64,000 nt of DNA from Humisphaera borealis. GTDB taxonomy: Bacteria; Planctomycetota; Phycisphaerae; Tepidisphaerales; Tepidisphaeraceae. Positions 52,780-61,147 of the stretch are shown here, in pieces (positions within the stretch are counted from its first letter, which is position 1; each line of letters starts with the position of its first letter). The notes below the pieces were generated by a model. That model saw nothing but the letters and a program-made list of their open reading frames with translations. It was not told the DNA's origin and searched no databases. A program made the position numbers and the translations under genes. The stretch is taken from positions 2,604,001 through 2,668,000 of the forward strand of contig NZ_CP063458.1 in NCBI RefSeq assembly GCF_015169395.1. The letters run 5' to 3'.

Positions 52780-53229
52780 CTACTCCAGCAGGTTCTTCTC
52801 GAACACCAGCATGTTGCTCGCGTAGGTCGAATCCCAACGCATGCCAACGATGTCGAACCCCATCGCGATCATGAAGTGCATGAACTCCCGCTGCTCGTTC
52901 ATGCATTCGCAGCGCAGATATTCGTACCCGTGATCCTTCGACCAGGCCTGCTGCGCTTCGAGCAGCTGCCGTGCCACGCCGTGGCGACGCACATTGGGGA
53001 GCACCCCGCCCATCCAGTGGTAGAACATCCCCGGCTTGAGCTCGAACCCGATCCAGAACCCCACCGGCTTGTCGTCCATCTTGGCAATGAGCGTGAGGCA
53101 GTTGTAACGCCCCATGAACCGGCGCTTGAAGAAGTCCACTTCACGCCGGGGACGGAAGATCGCGTTGTAGATCTCTACGGCCTGCGGGATGAGTTTTTCG
53201 TCGGCGATAATGATGTCGGCCTGGGCCAC
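52780..53229 (-). CDS. GNAT-family N-acetyltransferase
   Basis: The 149-residue GCN5-like acetyltransferase has the acetyl-CoA loop motif RRHGVARQLLEAQ near residue 81 (R-x-x-G-x-A variant), the preceding strand PGMFYHWMGGVLPNV, and a C-terminal strand-helix (FMIAMGFDIVGMRW). The substrate is unknown. GTG start at 53229 with GGAGGT nine bases upstream. Confidence 0.82.
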   Translation of the reverse strand: MAQADIIIADEKLIPQAVEIYNAIFRPRREVDFFKRRFMGRYNCLTLIAKMDDKPVGFWIGFELKPGMFYHWMGGVLPNVRRHGVARQLLEAQQAWSKDHGYEYLRCECMNEQREFMHFMIAMGFDIVGMRWDSTYASNMLVFEKNLLE

Positions 53230-53402
53230 GTCGGAAGACCTCCGGAAATTCGTACAACTCGCGCGGGATGCAAATCACATCTTATCGGGATGCGGGTGGG
53301 AGTCCACCGAGCCTGAAACAATGGCATGGATTGACGACAGAGTGCAGCCGGACAGCGCGATCACCGCAGCTCAAGTCGATCCAAGGTCGAGCCAGAACCA
53401 TC

Positions 53403-54437
53403 TCAGTACGCCAGCCCGATCTGAGCCCTGAAGCGTTCAATCCACCTGCAGACTTCCATCGTCTCGGCGCGTGTGACCCGGGGGGAGCCGCCGGTCCAGA
53501 CACTGCTGGCAAAATCGTCGGCTTCGATGCCGTAAAGGTCACCCTCGAAAGGGACGGTGACGACCCGGCGTGGCGGGGGTGGCGGGGCGCCGCCGCCGGC
53601 AAAATCCTGTTTCGGGGGCGTCGCGTGGGCGATGACAAACTCGCCGGCGGGCACCGGGGGCTTCCAGGGGACGGGGATCTCGATGAAACCGTCGGTGCCA
53701 CAGATGTATGCGGTGTTGTTGGCCTGCGTGCCCGTTCCACAGGTGAAGCTCGCCACCGCCCCGCCGGCATACTTGAGCCAGCCGGTGCAAAGGTCGTCCA
53801 CGCCGGTCGGGTGCAGGTTGCCCGTCGCCGAGCCGTCGGTCGCCGGCCCGCAGAACAGGTGACCCAGGCTGATGCAATAACAGCCGACGTCCATCAGCGC
53901 GCCACCCGCAAGCGCCGGGTCGAAACGCACGTTTCCGGCGATCTTGCTCGTCCGATAGCAGAAACTGGCACGGACCTGCGTGACCCGACCGATCACACCG
54001 TCGGCGACGGCACGCTGGACCGCCAGTGTTTGCGGATGACAACGGTACATGAACGCCTCCATCAGCACCCGACGATGGGCATCGGCGGCGGCGAACATCG
54101 CCCGGGCCTCGGCGGTCGTGACGGCAAAGGGCTTTTCGCAAAGTACGTGCTTTCCGGCTTCGAGCGCCGCGATCGTCCAGTCGTGGTGCATCGAGTTGGG
54201 TAGTGAGACATAGACGGCATCGACATCATCCCGGCGAAGCAGCCCGCGATAATCGCCGAGCGACGCCGCCACCCCATTGGCCGCCACCCCGTTTGCCGCA
54301 GCGAACGCCGCCGCCTTTGCCCCATCCCGGGATGCAACCGCCGTCAGAACGCCATGTTTCGACGCGTTCACGCCCACCGCAAACTGCCGGGCGATGTTGC
54401 CGGTTCCCAGAATGCCCCAACGAAGTCGGTCCGCCAT
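53403..54437 (-). CDS. Gfo/Idh/MocA-family oxidoreductase
   Basis: The 344-residue NAD(P)-dependent sugar-type oxidoreductase has an N-terminal Rossmann domain with LRWGILGTGNIARQFA near residue 4 and the family EKP motif in HVLCEKPFAV near 95. The C-terminal beta sheet domain follows. A duplicated ANGVAANGVAAS segment (near 47-58) and a poly-Pro loop (GGGAPPPPPRR) are unusual. Substrate unknown; planctomycetes have many members. Confidence 0.88.
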   Translation of the reverse strand: MADRLRWGILGTGNIARQFAVGVNASKHGVLTAVASRDGAKAAAFAAANGVAANGVAASLGDYRGLLRRDDVDAVYVSLPNSMHHDWTIAALEAGKHVLCEKPFAVTTAEARAMFAAADAHRRVLMEAFMYRCHPQTLAVQRAVADGVIGRVTQVRASFCYRTSKIAGNVRFDPALAGGALMDVGCYCISLGHLFCGPATDGSATGNLHPTGVDDLCTGWLKYAGGAVASFTCGTGTQANNTAYICGTDGFIEIPVPWKPPVPAGEFVIAHATPPKQDFAGGGAPPPPPRRVVTVPFEGDLYGIEADDFASSVWTGGSPRVTRAETMEVCRWIERFRAQIGLAY

Positions 54438-54698
54438 CGGATGCTCCAGGTCTATTGTTGCGGTACTGAATGACCCCCTCGCGAGGGGCCCCGGATACCT
54501 GCCGATCGGCAGACACCCTGGCGCCAGACTCTACCGATTTTCACGCCGATGTCTGTGATTCTCCGGCGATGTCGCGTGGCACCCTTCCATCACGCCCGTC
54601 GCGCGGCTATTTTCCCTGTGCCGATTGTTTGCCAGGTGGAATAACGCCGGTCGCCCGCCGGTAATGGCTTTCGGGCGCGAAGCAAGGACCGCATCGTT

Positions 54699-55223
54699 TT
54701 GGACCGCCCTGCTCAGCTCCAGTTCCGCGACCTGGTACTGGCCGAACTCCCGGCCGTGCACAGGCTTGCAGTCTATCTGTGCAGATCGCGCGAGATCGCT
54801 GAAGACCTGGTCCAGGAAACCTACCTGCGGGTGTTCAAGTCTGCCGGTACCTACCGCGAAACGGATCTCGGTCCTCGACCCTGGCTGTTTAAGATCCTGC
54901 ACAATGTCTGGCGAACCAGGGCCGGTCGGCGAACGGAGGTTGCGGCAGCGGCCGATGAACTGGCAGAGCAGACCGCGGCCCCGCAATCGGTCCCGCTGGA
55001 ACTAGATTGGGAAAACGTAGACCAGCGCGTCAAGAAAGCGGTCGAGCAGCTTCCCGACAACTACCGCGACGTCCTGCTGCTCTGGGCCGTTGAGGAGATG
55101 AAGTACCGCGAGATCGCCGACATCACCGGCATCCCAATCGGCACCGTAATGAGCCGGCTGTTCCGGGCGCGCCAATTGCTCGCAGAATCGCTCGCGGATG
55201 TCGCGGTCGAACGAGGGCTGTGA
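54699..55223 (+). CDS. ECF-type RNA polymerase sigma factor
   Basis: The 174-residue sigma-70 ECF factor shows region 2 as VHRLAVYLCRSREIAEDLVQ, then ETYLRVFKS and WLFKILHNVWRTRAGRR. Region 4 reads EQLPDNYRDVLLLWAVEEMK and then REIADITGIPIGTVMSRLFR. The start is taken as TTG 54699, with AAGGA about 10 bases upstream. It is followed 54 bases later by a putative anti-sigma gene, a typical paired arrangement. Confidence 0.92.
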   Translation: MDRPAQLQFRDLVLAELPAVHRLAVYLCRSREIAEDLVQETYLRVFKSAGTYRETDLGPRPWLFKILHNVWRTRAGRRTEVAAAADELAEQTAAPQSVPLELDWENVDQRVKKAVEQLPDNYRDVLLLWAVEEMKYREIADITGIPIGTVMSRLFRARQLLAESLADVAVERGL

Positions 55224-55277
55224 ACGCGGCGTATCAAAGGATCGAACCGAAATCGAACGAACTGTATCGAACGCGAA

Positions 55278-56123
55278 ATGCCAGACCCCACCGACAACCT
55301 CGATGCGACGCAGCGCCTGATGGCGTTTGCAGACGGGGAGCTGAACGCTGCCCAGCAGCTCGAGGCGATGCGCGCCGTCGCGGCCGACACCGACGCGGCA
55401 AAGGTCGTTGAGCAGGAAATCCGCCTCCGCCAGGCCGTCGCAAGAACGCTATCGGCCGGGCCGGGCCCAAGCGAAGCATTGCAGCGATCGGTGGCGGCGC
55501 TGGCGTTCCAGATGCCCGCCGCCACGACCGCAGAACCCTCGTCGGTGGCCAGACGCTGGGTGCCGCTAGGCGTTGCCGCAGCGATCGCCCTGCTGGCCGG
55601 CGGGACGCTGATCGGGCGGTTCGCCCTTCAGCCCGATCGGCCGACCATCGCCACGCACCCTGATCGTGACGTTCTCCCCGCGAATTACATCGCCGCCGCG
55701 ACGCAGATCCACGTCCGCTGCTCCCGCGGCGTGGAACACCATCCGCACGGCGGTTGGCCGAAAACACTCGTGTCGATCGAGGAGCCGGTCAAGCAGTACG
55801 TCAACAACAACAGCCAGCACTACCCCGACCTGAGCAGCATCGGCTTCAAGTACCTCGGCTGTGGTCCCTGCGGTCGTCCGGAAGAAACCGGCGTTCATCT
55901 GCTCTATCGCAGCACAGCCGGAACCGACACCCTGAGCCTGTTCATCGAGCCTTTCACCAACCAGGTTGATCTCGCCCCCGGGACCTGCTGCTACAGCAGG
56001 ACGTCCGACGTCCATCCCGTCCTCGTCTGGCGCACGCAGAACCTGGTGTTCTTCATGGTCGGCAACGCAAAAGCGGCGGTCGAAAGTGCCCGCACGGCGA
56101 TGAAGCTGCCGGAACCGATTTGA
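55278..56123 (+). CDS. Putative membrane anti-sigma factor with CGPC motif
   Basis: The protein has 281 residues. The N-terminal anti-sigma-like region includes LMAFADGELNAAQQLEAMRA near residue 14. One transmembrane helix spans about 94-117. The periplasmic domain carries CGPC (GCGPCGRPEE near residue 194), a lone Cys in HVRCSRG near 147 and CC near 236, plus a His cluster (EHHPHGG). A redox- or metal-sensing role is possible but only inferred. It lies 54 bases after the ECF sigma gene. Confidence 0.78.
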   Translation: MPDPTDNLDATQRLMAFADGELNAAQQLEAMRAVAADTDAAKVVEQEIRLRQAVARTLSAGPGPSEALQRSVAALAFQMPAATTAEPSSVARRWVPLGVAAAIALLAGGTLIGRFALQPDRPTIATHPDRDVLPANYIAAATQIHVRCSRGVEHHPHGGWPKTLVSIEEPVKQYVNNNSQHYPDLSSIGFKYLGCGPCGRPEETGVHLLYRSTAGTDTLSLFIEPFTNQVDLAPGTCCYSRTSDVHPVLVWRTQNLVFFMVGNAKAAVESARTAMKLPEPI

Positions 56124-56207
56124 CCCGGCAGACACGACGGCGACGACGCATGAGCACCGGTTTCATGCCGAGCGCGTGAAACATCGCGCATCTCATACCC
56201 AACCGTC

Positions 56208-57389
56208 CTACTTCGCCACCCAAACCCGCCCGTCGGCCGCGACCACGATCAATTCGTCCTTCTTGTCGCCGTCCAGGTCGGCCGCCGCCAGCTTGGTACC
56301 CGCCTCGATCGGGAACGGATACTTCCCGTCTTTCGCCAGAAGCTCTTTGACCTTTGCGATCACGAAAAACGCGCCGTAGCCTCGGTTGACGAGCACGATT
56401 GCCCCCTCGTCGGCGGCGATCAGCACATCGCGGCGGCCGTCGCCGTTGATGTCGATGTCCGTCATGACCGCCGCCTTGACGCCGTCGGCACCGACGGTCG
56501 GGAAGAACACCTTTGCCGGGTCGCCGGTCAGCCGTTTGAAGTCATCGATCGGCAGCTTGGACTTGTCGTCAACCGGCTCGCGGGTGATCGACTTCGATCG
56601 CGCGACGATCCGTGCCCGCTCCCCGGCGGGACCGAATGCGGCGACGGCAGTCGCGAGCGCCGGCTCGCCACCGGGTGTCGCCGCCCCGGGCGGAAAATCT
56701 TTCGGCGACGATGCCTTCGAAGGCGCGATCGCTCCGCCTTCGAGCGAGTAGACCGACACCCCCGCCGCCGTCGCAACCGCCAGGTCTGGCTTGCCGTCAC
56801 CATCGAAGTCGCCGGTGGTAATCGCGGTCGGGTTCGCCACAGGAAGTTTCCCGATTTCCTTGATGCCGCCGGCAAAGATCGCCGGATCGACCTTGTCGAG
56901 CAGGCTGGTTTTTCCGTCTTTCTTAAGGTCGCGCAGGATGGCAATGAGCGTGTCGGTCGAGCCCGGAAATGTGTGCGGGAAATCCGGCTTCACGCCGGTC
57001 GCGATGAAGAACGGAATGCGCTTGGTGGCGTCGTAGGTCGCCAGCGCCCAGGTATCGCCGATGTGCAGAATGGCCTGTTTCGGGTCGCGCTTGCTGAGCA
57101 TGATGACCGCCGACTGACCGGCAGCCAGATGCGGACGGATTTCCGGCACCTGGACGGCAATGCGGCAGGCACCGTTGAAACCTTCGCCGGTGAGTGTCTC
57201 CTTTGCGACCACATCCATGTCGCCGGTCTCGGGGTTCACCTTCTCGACGGTTCCGACGACGACCCCCTTGGAGATGCCATAGATCGACGTCAGCGGAAGC
57301 TTGGCCTCGATCACCGCATGAGCGGTCGAAGGGGACAGTACGAACGCTACTGCCACGGCAAAGAGCACGTTTTTCATAGGCTGGTTCAC
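56208..57389 (-). CDS. Secreted FG-GAP/VCBS repeat protein
   Basis: The 393-residue exported protein has a signal peptide (KNVLFAVAVAFVLSPSTAHA). The first half is a beta-rich domain of unknown family. At least three calcium-binding FG-GAP-type loops follow: GDFDGDGKPDLAVAT, DIDINGDGRRDVLIA and ADLDGDKKDELIVVA. The GTG at 57389 is chosen because GGAGGAG lies seven bases upstream; ATG 57377 is an alternative. It is 35 bases downstream of the dikinase-insertase fusion gene and probably in its operon. Confidence 0.85.
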   Translation of the reverse strand: MNQPMKNVLFAVAVAFVLSPSTAHAVIEAKLPLTSIYGISKGVVVGTVEKVNPETGDMDVVAKETLTGEGFNGACRIAVQVPEIRPHLAAGQSAVIMLSKRDPKQAILHIGDTWALATYDATKRIPFFIATGVKPDFPHTFPGSTDTLIAILRDLKKDGKTSLLDKVDPAIFAGGIKEIGKLPVANPTAITTGDFDGDGKPDLAVATAAGVSVYSLEGGAIAPSKASSPKDFPPGAATPGGEPALATAVAAFGPAGERARIVARSKSITREPVDDKSKLPIDDFKRLTGDPAKVFFPTVGADGVKAAVMTDIDINGDGRRDVLIAADEGAIVLVNRGYGAFFVIAKVKELLAKDGKYPFPIEAGTKLAAADLDGDKKDELIVVAADGRVWVAK

Positions 57390-57424
57390 GAAGCAACTCC
57401 TCCGACAGTGGATCATCAGCGCGT

Positions 57425-60400
57425 TCACGCAATGCCCAGCGCCCTTCGGCTGATGAACATCGCAGGCAAGTACGCCAGAAGATACGTCCAGAGCCACCCG
57501 GCGTCCCACTGATTCCACCCTCGTTGCACGAGAGGTTGCCAGATCACGCCGGAAAGGGGTCGCCAGAACTTTCCGGGTGGCCGGCTTTCGTAGATCAGTC
57601 TTACATGCGTCAGGCTCGTTCCCGCATCGCCTTGAACTTCGGATGGTTCCGGCGGCCGGGTATCGCCGACGACGGCTTTCAGGGTCACTACCGCGCCATC
57701 GGGCCCCTGAACGGCAATGGGCCAGCGACCAGGCTCGGTCGGCGTATGAACGGTCCATCGCAGCGGGCGCGGCGCGAGCGGGCCAGAACCCAGAAACTGC
57801 CGGAGCGCCGCTGGCGAATCCCCGCGCGTCTTTGCCGCGTCGATCTGATCGGCAATCGCCTCATCCGCAGGACGCGTTGCGCCACTGCCCGACTGGCCCT
57901 CCCAGGCGACGAGCAACTGACCGAGCGCCTTATCCGCGGTCGAGACATCTTCGACAGCCTGCTCCGGCGGCGTGGCGGAATCGAGTCGCAGCGGGGCGAC
58001 CATTGCGACGCTGGCCGTACCGCGGGCGGCGCTCGACAGCTCTGCTTCGACCTGCACCACCGTCCCCGGCGCGGCGTTCCAGCTTGCCGGATCCATTCGG
58101 GCGGGGAACCAGAAGAACGTCATTACCATCGGGCCAAGGAAGACGGCCATCGGCACCATCGCCGAAACAAACAGGCGACCCTGCACCGCCGCCGTCGCTC
58201 GGCGAATGGATACCAGCCGTGGCGAACCGGCCGGCAATAACGCCGCCTGTTTCGAAAGCGCATCGGACCGCCGTTTGGCTTCGCCGAGTCGGCGGTTATC
58301 GGTCAGAACGCGCTGCATGACCATCGTGGTGAACGCCACCAGCGCGGCAATGATGGCGACCGTCAACGGCTTGCCCACCATCGGCACCAGCGGCCAGAAA
58401 ATCGCATCCAGCACACGGAGCGACGGCTGGTAGAGCCAGTGCTCGGGCAGCAGAAATGCCAATACCAGGAAAATGCCCCAGACGAGCAGCCCGGCACACG
58501 CCCAGCGTCCGGCTCGACGATCACGCCCGCCGGGCGGTGGTGGAAGCAGCCTGGCCTCGATAAACGTATCGTTCGGGTCTACCGCCCCGCCGTTGTAAGA
58601 AAGGACAGTCTTCGCGGCAGATAGCCCACCCGGCTCACCAGCGTCGGCCGGTCCGACGGCACCGTGGTGACCATCAACCCGCAGTAATTGCCCATCCGTA
58701 AACAGCCGAGTCGCGTCCGGCAGAACGACGGCCGGTAGTCCCATCTCGCGGGCCACGACCGCTCCGTGCGACAGCGTACCACCGCACTCCAGCACCAGCG
58801 CCGACGCATTCACAAACAGTGGCGTCCAGTTCGGGTCGGTGCTGGGGCAGACCAGCACGTACCCCTTGCCCAGGTCGCCGGCCTCGGCCGGGGAACGCAC
58901 GATCTTCGCCGGCCCTGCTGCAACGCCGGTCGATACGGCAAACGCTTCATGAACTCCGTCGGCGACGATCTTCGGCGGTGTGCCGAGCGCTTCGATCTCC
59001 TCCACCACGATCACGTGGGGCAGCGAGATCCGCACTTCAGCACGATGCTGGATACGACGGGCGGCAATCGACGCCGCGAGCTCGGAGGCTGACGGGCCCC
59101 GCTCGACCAGCGCGGCAAGCATTTCCTGCGCCGTCAGGAAGAACACACCATCCCGCAATCCCGTCCGCCGGCCGATCTCGATCGCGACATCGCGGAGCAG
59201 GGCATACCCGAGCATCAGGAAGTACTTGCCGTCTTCACGGAAGACGATGTATCGCCAGACCAGATCCAGCCGCCGGTCGAACTCTTTCGCGGCCGCTTCG
59301 GGCATCGCCGCCCGCAGCTTCGCGACGCGCTCGCGGACCGCCGAGGCGTGTGATTCATGCAATGACATCGGATCGGCCCCGCCAGCGAGGCGGTCGGCCA
59401 TGGTTCGGACGGCATCGGGCTGGTCGCGCCAGCGCGGAACGGACAGGTCGAACTCACCCGCTGCCCGGTGTCCGAAGTGCTTCAGCCAATCGTCGATCGT
59501 GCGCCTGCCCGATGCCAATTCGTATAGCCCGGCGTCGGCGAGCAGCGTCATGTTCGGCACGGGGCTGCTCGACACCGCCGCCGACAGCTCGCCGGCGTCT
59601 TCGTCCCAGACTTCCTCGGCCAGGAACTGTTTCAGTTCCCCCAGCGCCATGCCTTCAACAAGGCTCGGCAGCAGCGACATCGGGGCGAAGTCATCCAGCA
59701 CCGCCGCGCGGCGTTGCTCCCAGCATTCGGCGAGTTCATCGGCGGACATGGCCGCGAGGTCTTTGGCGCGCTCGCGACCGCAGTAATCGCCAAACGCGGG
59801 GAAGATCTCGTGACGCAGTTCGCGATCAAGATCGCCCGCAAGTGCCGCGAGCCGTTTCTGAACATCGCCAATCCTGCGACCGGCCTTCCAGCGGGCGATG
59901 AACGATCCCGCCGGAATCGTCGGCGGAGATTGCGCCGCGTCGGGATTTTTGCGCAGCAGGTCGAGGTCATATTGGTACGGATACGCCTCCTGAAAGATTC
60001 CGGCGGCCCGCGATGCATCCATGTAGATGCGCCCGGCGATAAGCTTGAGAAAACCATCGCGGCAGACGTCCGCCGACGGTTCGAAACCAGCCAGCCGGTA
60101 CATCGCGCCAAAGCCCCCGGCACCGGTCATAAACGGCTGCATGACCGACCAGGTCAGCGGCGTTGGGTGTGGAAGCGTTTCGCCGAGGTTGTGCCGTACC
60201 CAGGGGCCACGCGGCGTGCCATCGCCGCGGGCGTCGCGTCGAATATCGTCGCGCGTTTCCAGCAGAATCCGCTGATACGCTTCGGACTCTTCCAGGGTCG
60301 TGATCGGCCTGGATTGCAGCAGGAAAAGCTGCCCACCGTCAATCGCCCACTCGATGTCTTGCTCTGCGCGGAAATGCTCGGCGGCCTGCCTTCCGAGCCG

Positions 60401-61147
60401 CCAGAGGCCGGCGATATCGGCTTCCTTCAGGCAGGCGGTGCGGCGGAGATGTTCCGGCGTTTCGACCTCGCCGTCGGGTGAGACCGACTCGGCGGCACCG
60501 CCCTGTGGTCCCGCGGCAGGCATCATGAGCCGCTTGTCGCCAATCCGCTGCTCGATCACGCCGCCACCGGCGCGATCAACCCGCAGCACATCCGGCTGGA
60601 TCCGGCCGCTGACGAGCGATTCCCCCAGACCCCAGGTGGCCTCGATCAGCATTTCGCCGCGATCGCCAGTCCGGGGGTTGGCGGTAAAGAGCACACCGGC
60701 GATGTCGGCCCGCACCAGTCTCTGCACCACGACCGCCATCGCGACGGAATCGATGTCGATGCCGTGCCCGGCGAGATAGCTTCGTGTGCGGTCAGACCGG
60801 ACGCTGGCCCAGCAACGTGTTACGGCATCGAGCAGGGAAGCATCATCGTGCACATGCAGGAACGTGTCGTACTGCCCCGCCATCGAAGCCCCGGCCATGT
60901 CCTCGGCGGTTGCCGATGACCGCACCGCGACTGGACCGCCGCCCATGACGTGATAGGCGGCAACAATGGCAGCGAAGATGGCGTCCTGCGGAAGTGCCCG
61001 CCCTGCAAACGCCGCCGTCGTGATCGCAAATCCGCCGGGCACGGGAAATCCGGCGCGCAGCAGCACGCCCAGGTTCACCGCTTTACCGCCGACGAGCGCA
61101 ATATCGATGCACTCTTCGAGCGGGAGGATGTAGTCAGGCTTCGTCAC
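57425..61147 (-). CDS. Rifampin-phosphotransferase-like enzyme fused to DUF106/EMC3-type membrane domain
   Basis: A single protein of 1240 residues. Residues about 5-285 form a PEP/pyruvate-dikinase ATP-binding domain (GGKAVNLGVLLRAGFPVPGG; VAVRSSATAEDMAGASMAGQ; FLLQSRPIT). A long middle region resembles the substrate domain of rifampin phosphotransferase. The swivelling phospho-His domain is near 740-830 (GGTLSHGAVVAREMGLPAVV). There is no PEP-binding barrel. Instead, helices near 882, 922-948 and 985-1015 follow. The stretch VGKPLTVAIIAALVAFTTMV, then QRVLTDNRRLGEAKRR, fits DUF106/EMC3/TMCO1 of the Oxa1 superfamily. Start GTG 61147 overlaps the preceding stop (GTGA); ATG 61165 is possible. 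Confidence 0.8.
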   Translation of the reverse strand: MTKPDYILPLEECIDIALVGGKAVNLGVLLRAGFPVPGGFAITTAAFAGRALPQDAIFAAIVAAYHVMGGGPVAVRSSATAEDMAGASMAGQYDTFLHVHDDASLLDAVTRCWASVRSDRTRSYLAGHGIDIDSVAMAVVVQRLVRADIAGVLFTANPRTGDRGEMLIEATWGLGESLVSGRIQPDVLRVDRAGGGVIEQRIGDKRLMMPAAGPQGGAAESVSPDGEVETPEHLRRTACLKEADIAGLWRLGRQAAEHFRAEQDIEWAIDGGQLFLLQSRPITTLEESEAYQRILLETRDDIRRDARGDGTPRGPWVRHNLGETLPHPTPLTWSVMQPFMTGAGGFGAMYRLAGFEPSADVCRDGFLKLIAGRIYMDASRAAGIFQEAYPYQYDLDLLRKNPDAAQSPPTIPAGSFIARWKAGRRIGDVQKRLAALAGDLDRELRHEIFPAFGDYCGRERAKDLAAMSADELAECWEQRRAAVLDDFAPMSLLPSLVEGMALGELKQFLAEEVWDEDAGELSAAVSSSPVPNMTLLADAGLYELASGRRTIDDWLKHFGHRAAGEFDLSVPRWRDQPDAVRTMADRLAGGADPMSLHESHASAVRERVAKLRAAMPEAAAKEFDRRLDLVWRYIVFREDGKYFLMLGYALLRDVAIEIGRRTGLRDGVFFLTAQEMLAALVERGPSASELAASIAARRIQHRAEVRISLPHVIVVEEIEALGTPPKIVADGVHEAFAVSTGVAAGPAKIVRSPAEAGDLGKGYVLVCPSTDPNWTPLFVNASALVLECGGTLSHGAVVAREMGLPAVVLPDATRLFTDGQLLRVDGHHGAVGPADAGEPGGLSAAKTVLSYNGGAVDPNDTFIEARLLPPPPGGRDRRAGRWACAGLLVWGIFLVLAFLLPEHWLYQPSLRVLDAIFWPLVPMVGKPLTVAIIAALVAFTTMVMQRVLTDNRRLGEAKRRSDALSKQAALLPAGSPRLVSIRRATAAVQGRLFVSAMVPMAVFLGPMVMTFFWFPARMDPASWNAAPGTVVQVEAELSSAARGTASVAMVAPLRLDSATPPEQAVEDVSTADKALGQLLVAWEGQSGSGATRPADEAIADQIDAAKTRGDSPAALRQFLGSGPLAPRPLRWTVHTPTEPGRWPIAVQGPDGAVVTLKAVVGDTRPPEPSEVQGDAGTSLTHVRLIYESRPPGKFWRPLSGVIWQPLVQRGWNQWDAGWLWTYLLAYLPAMFISRRALGIA

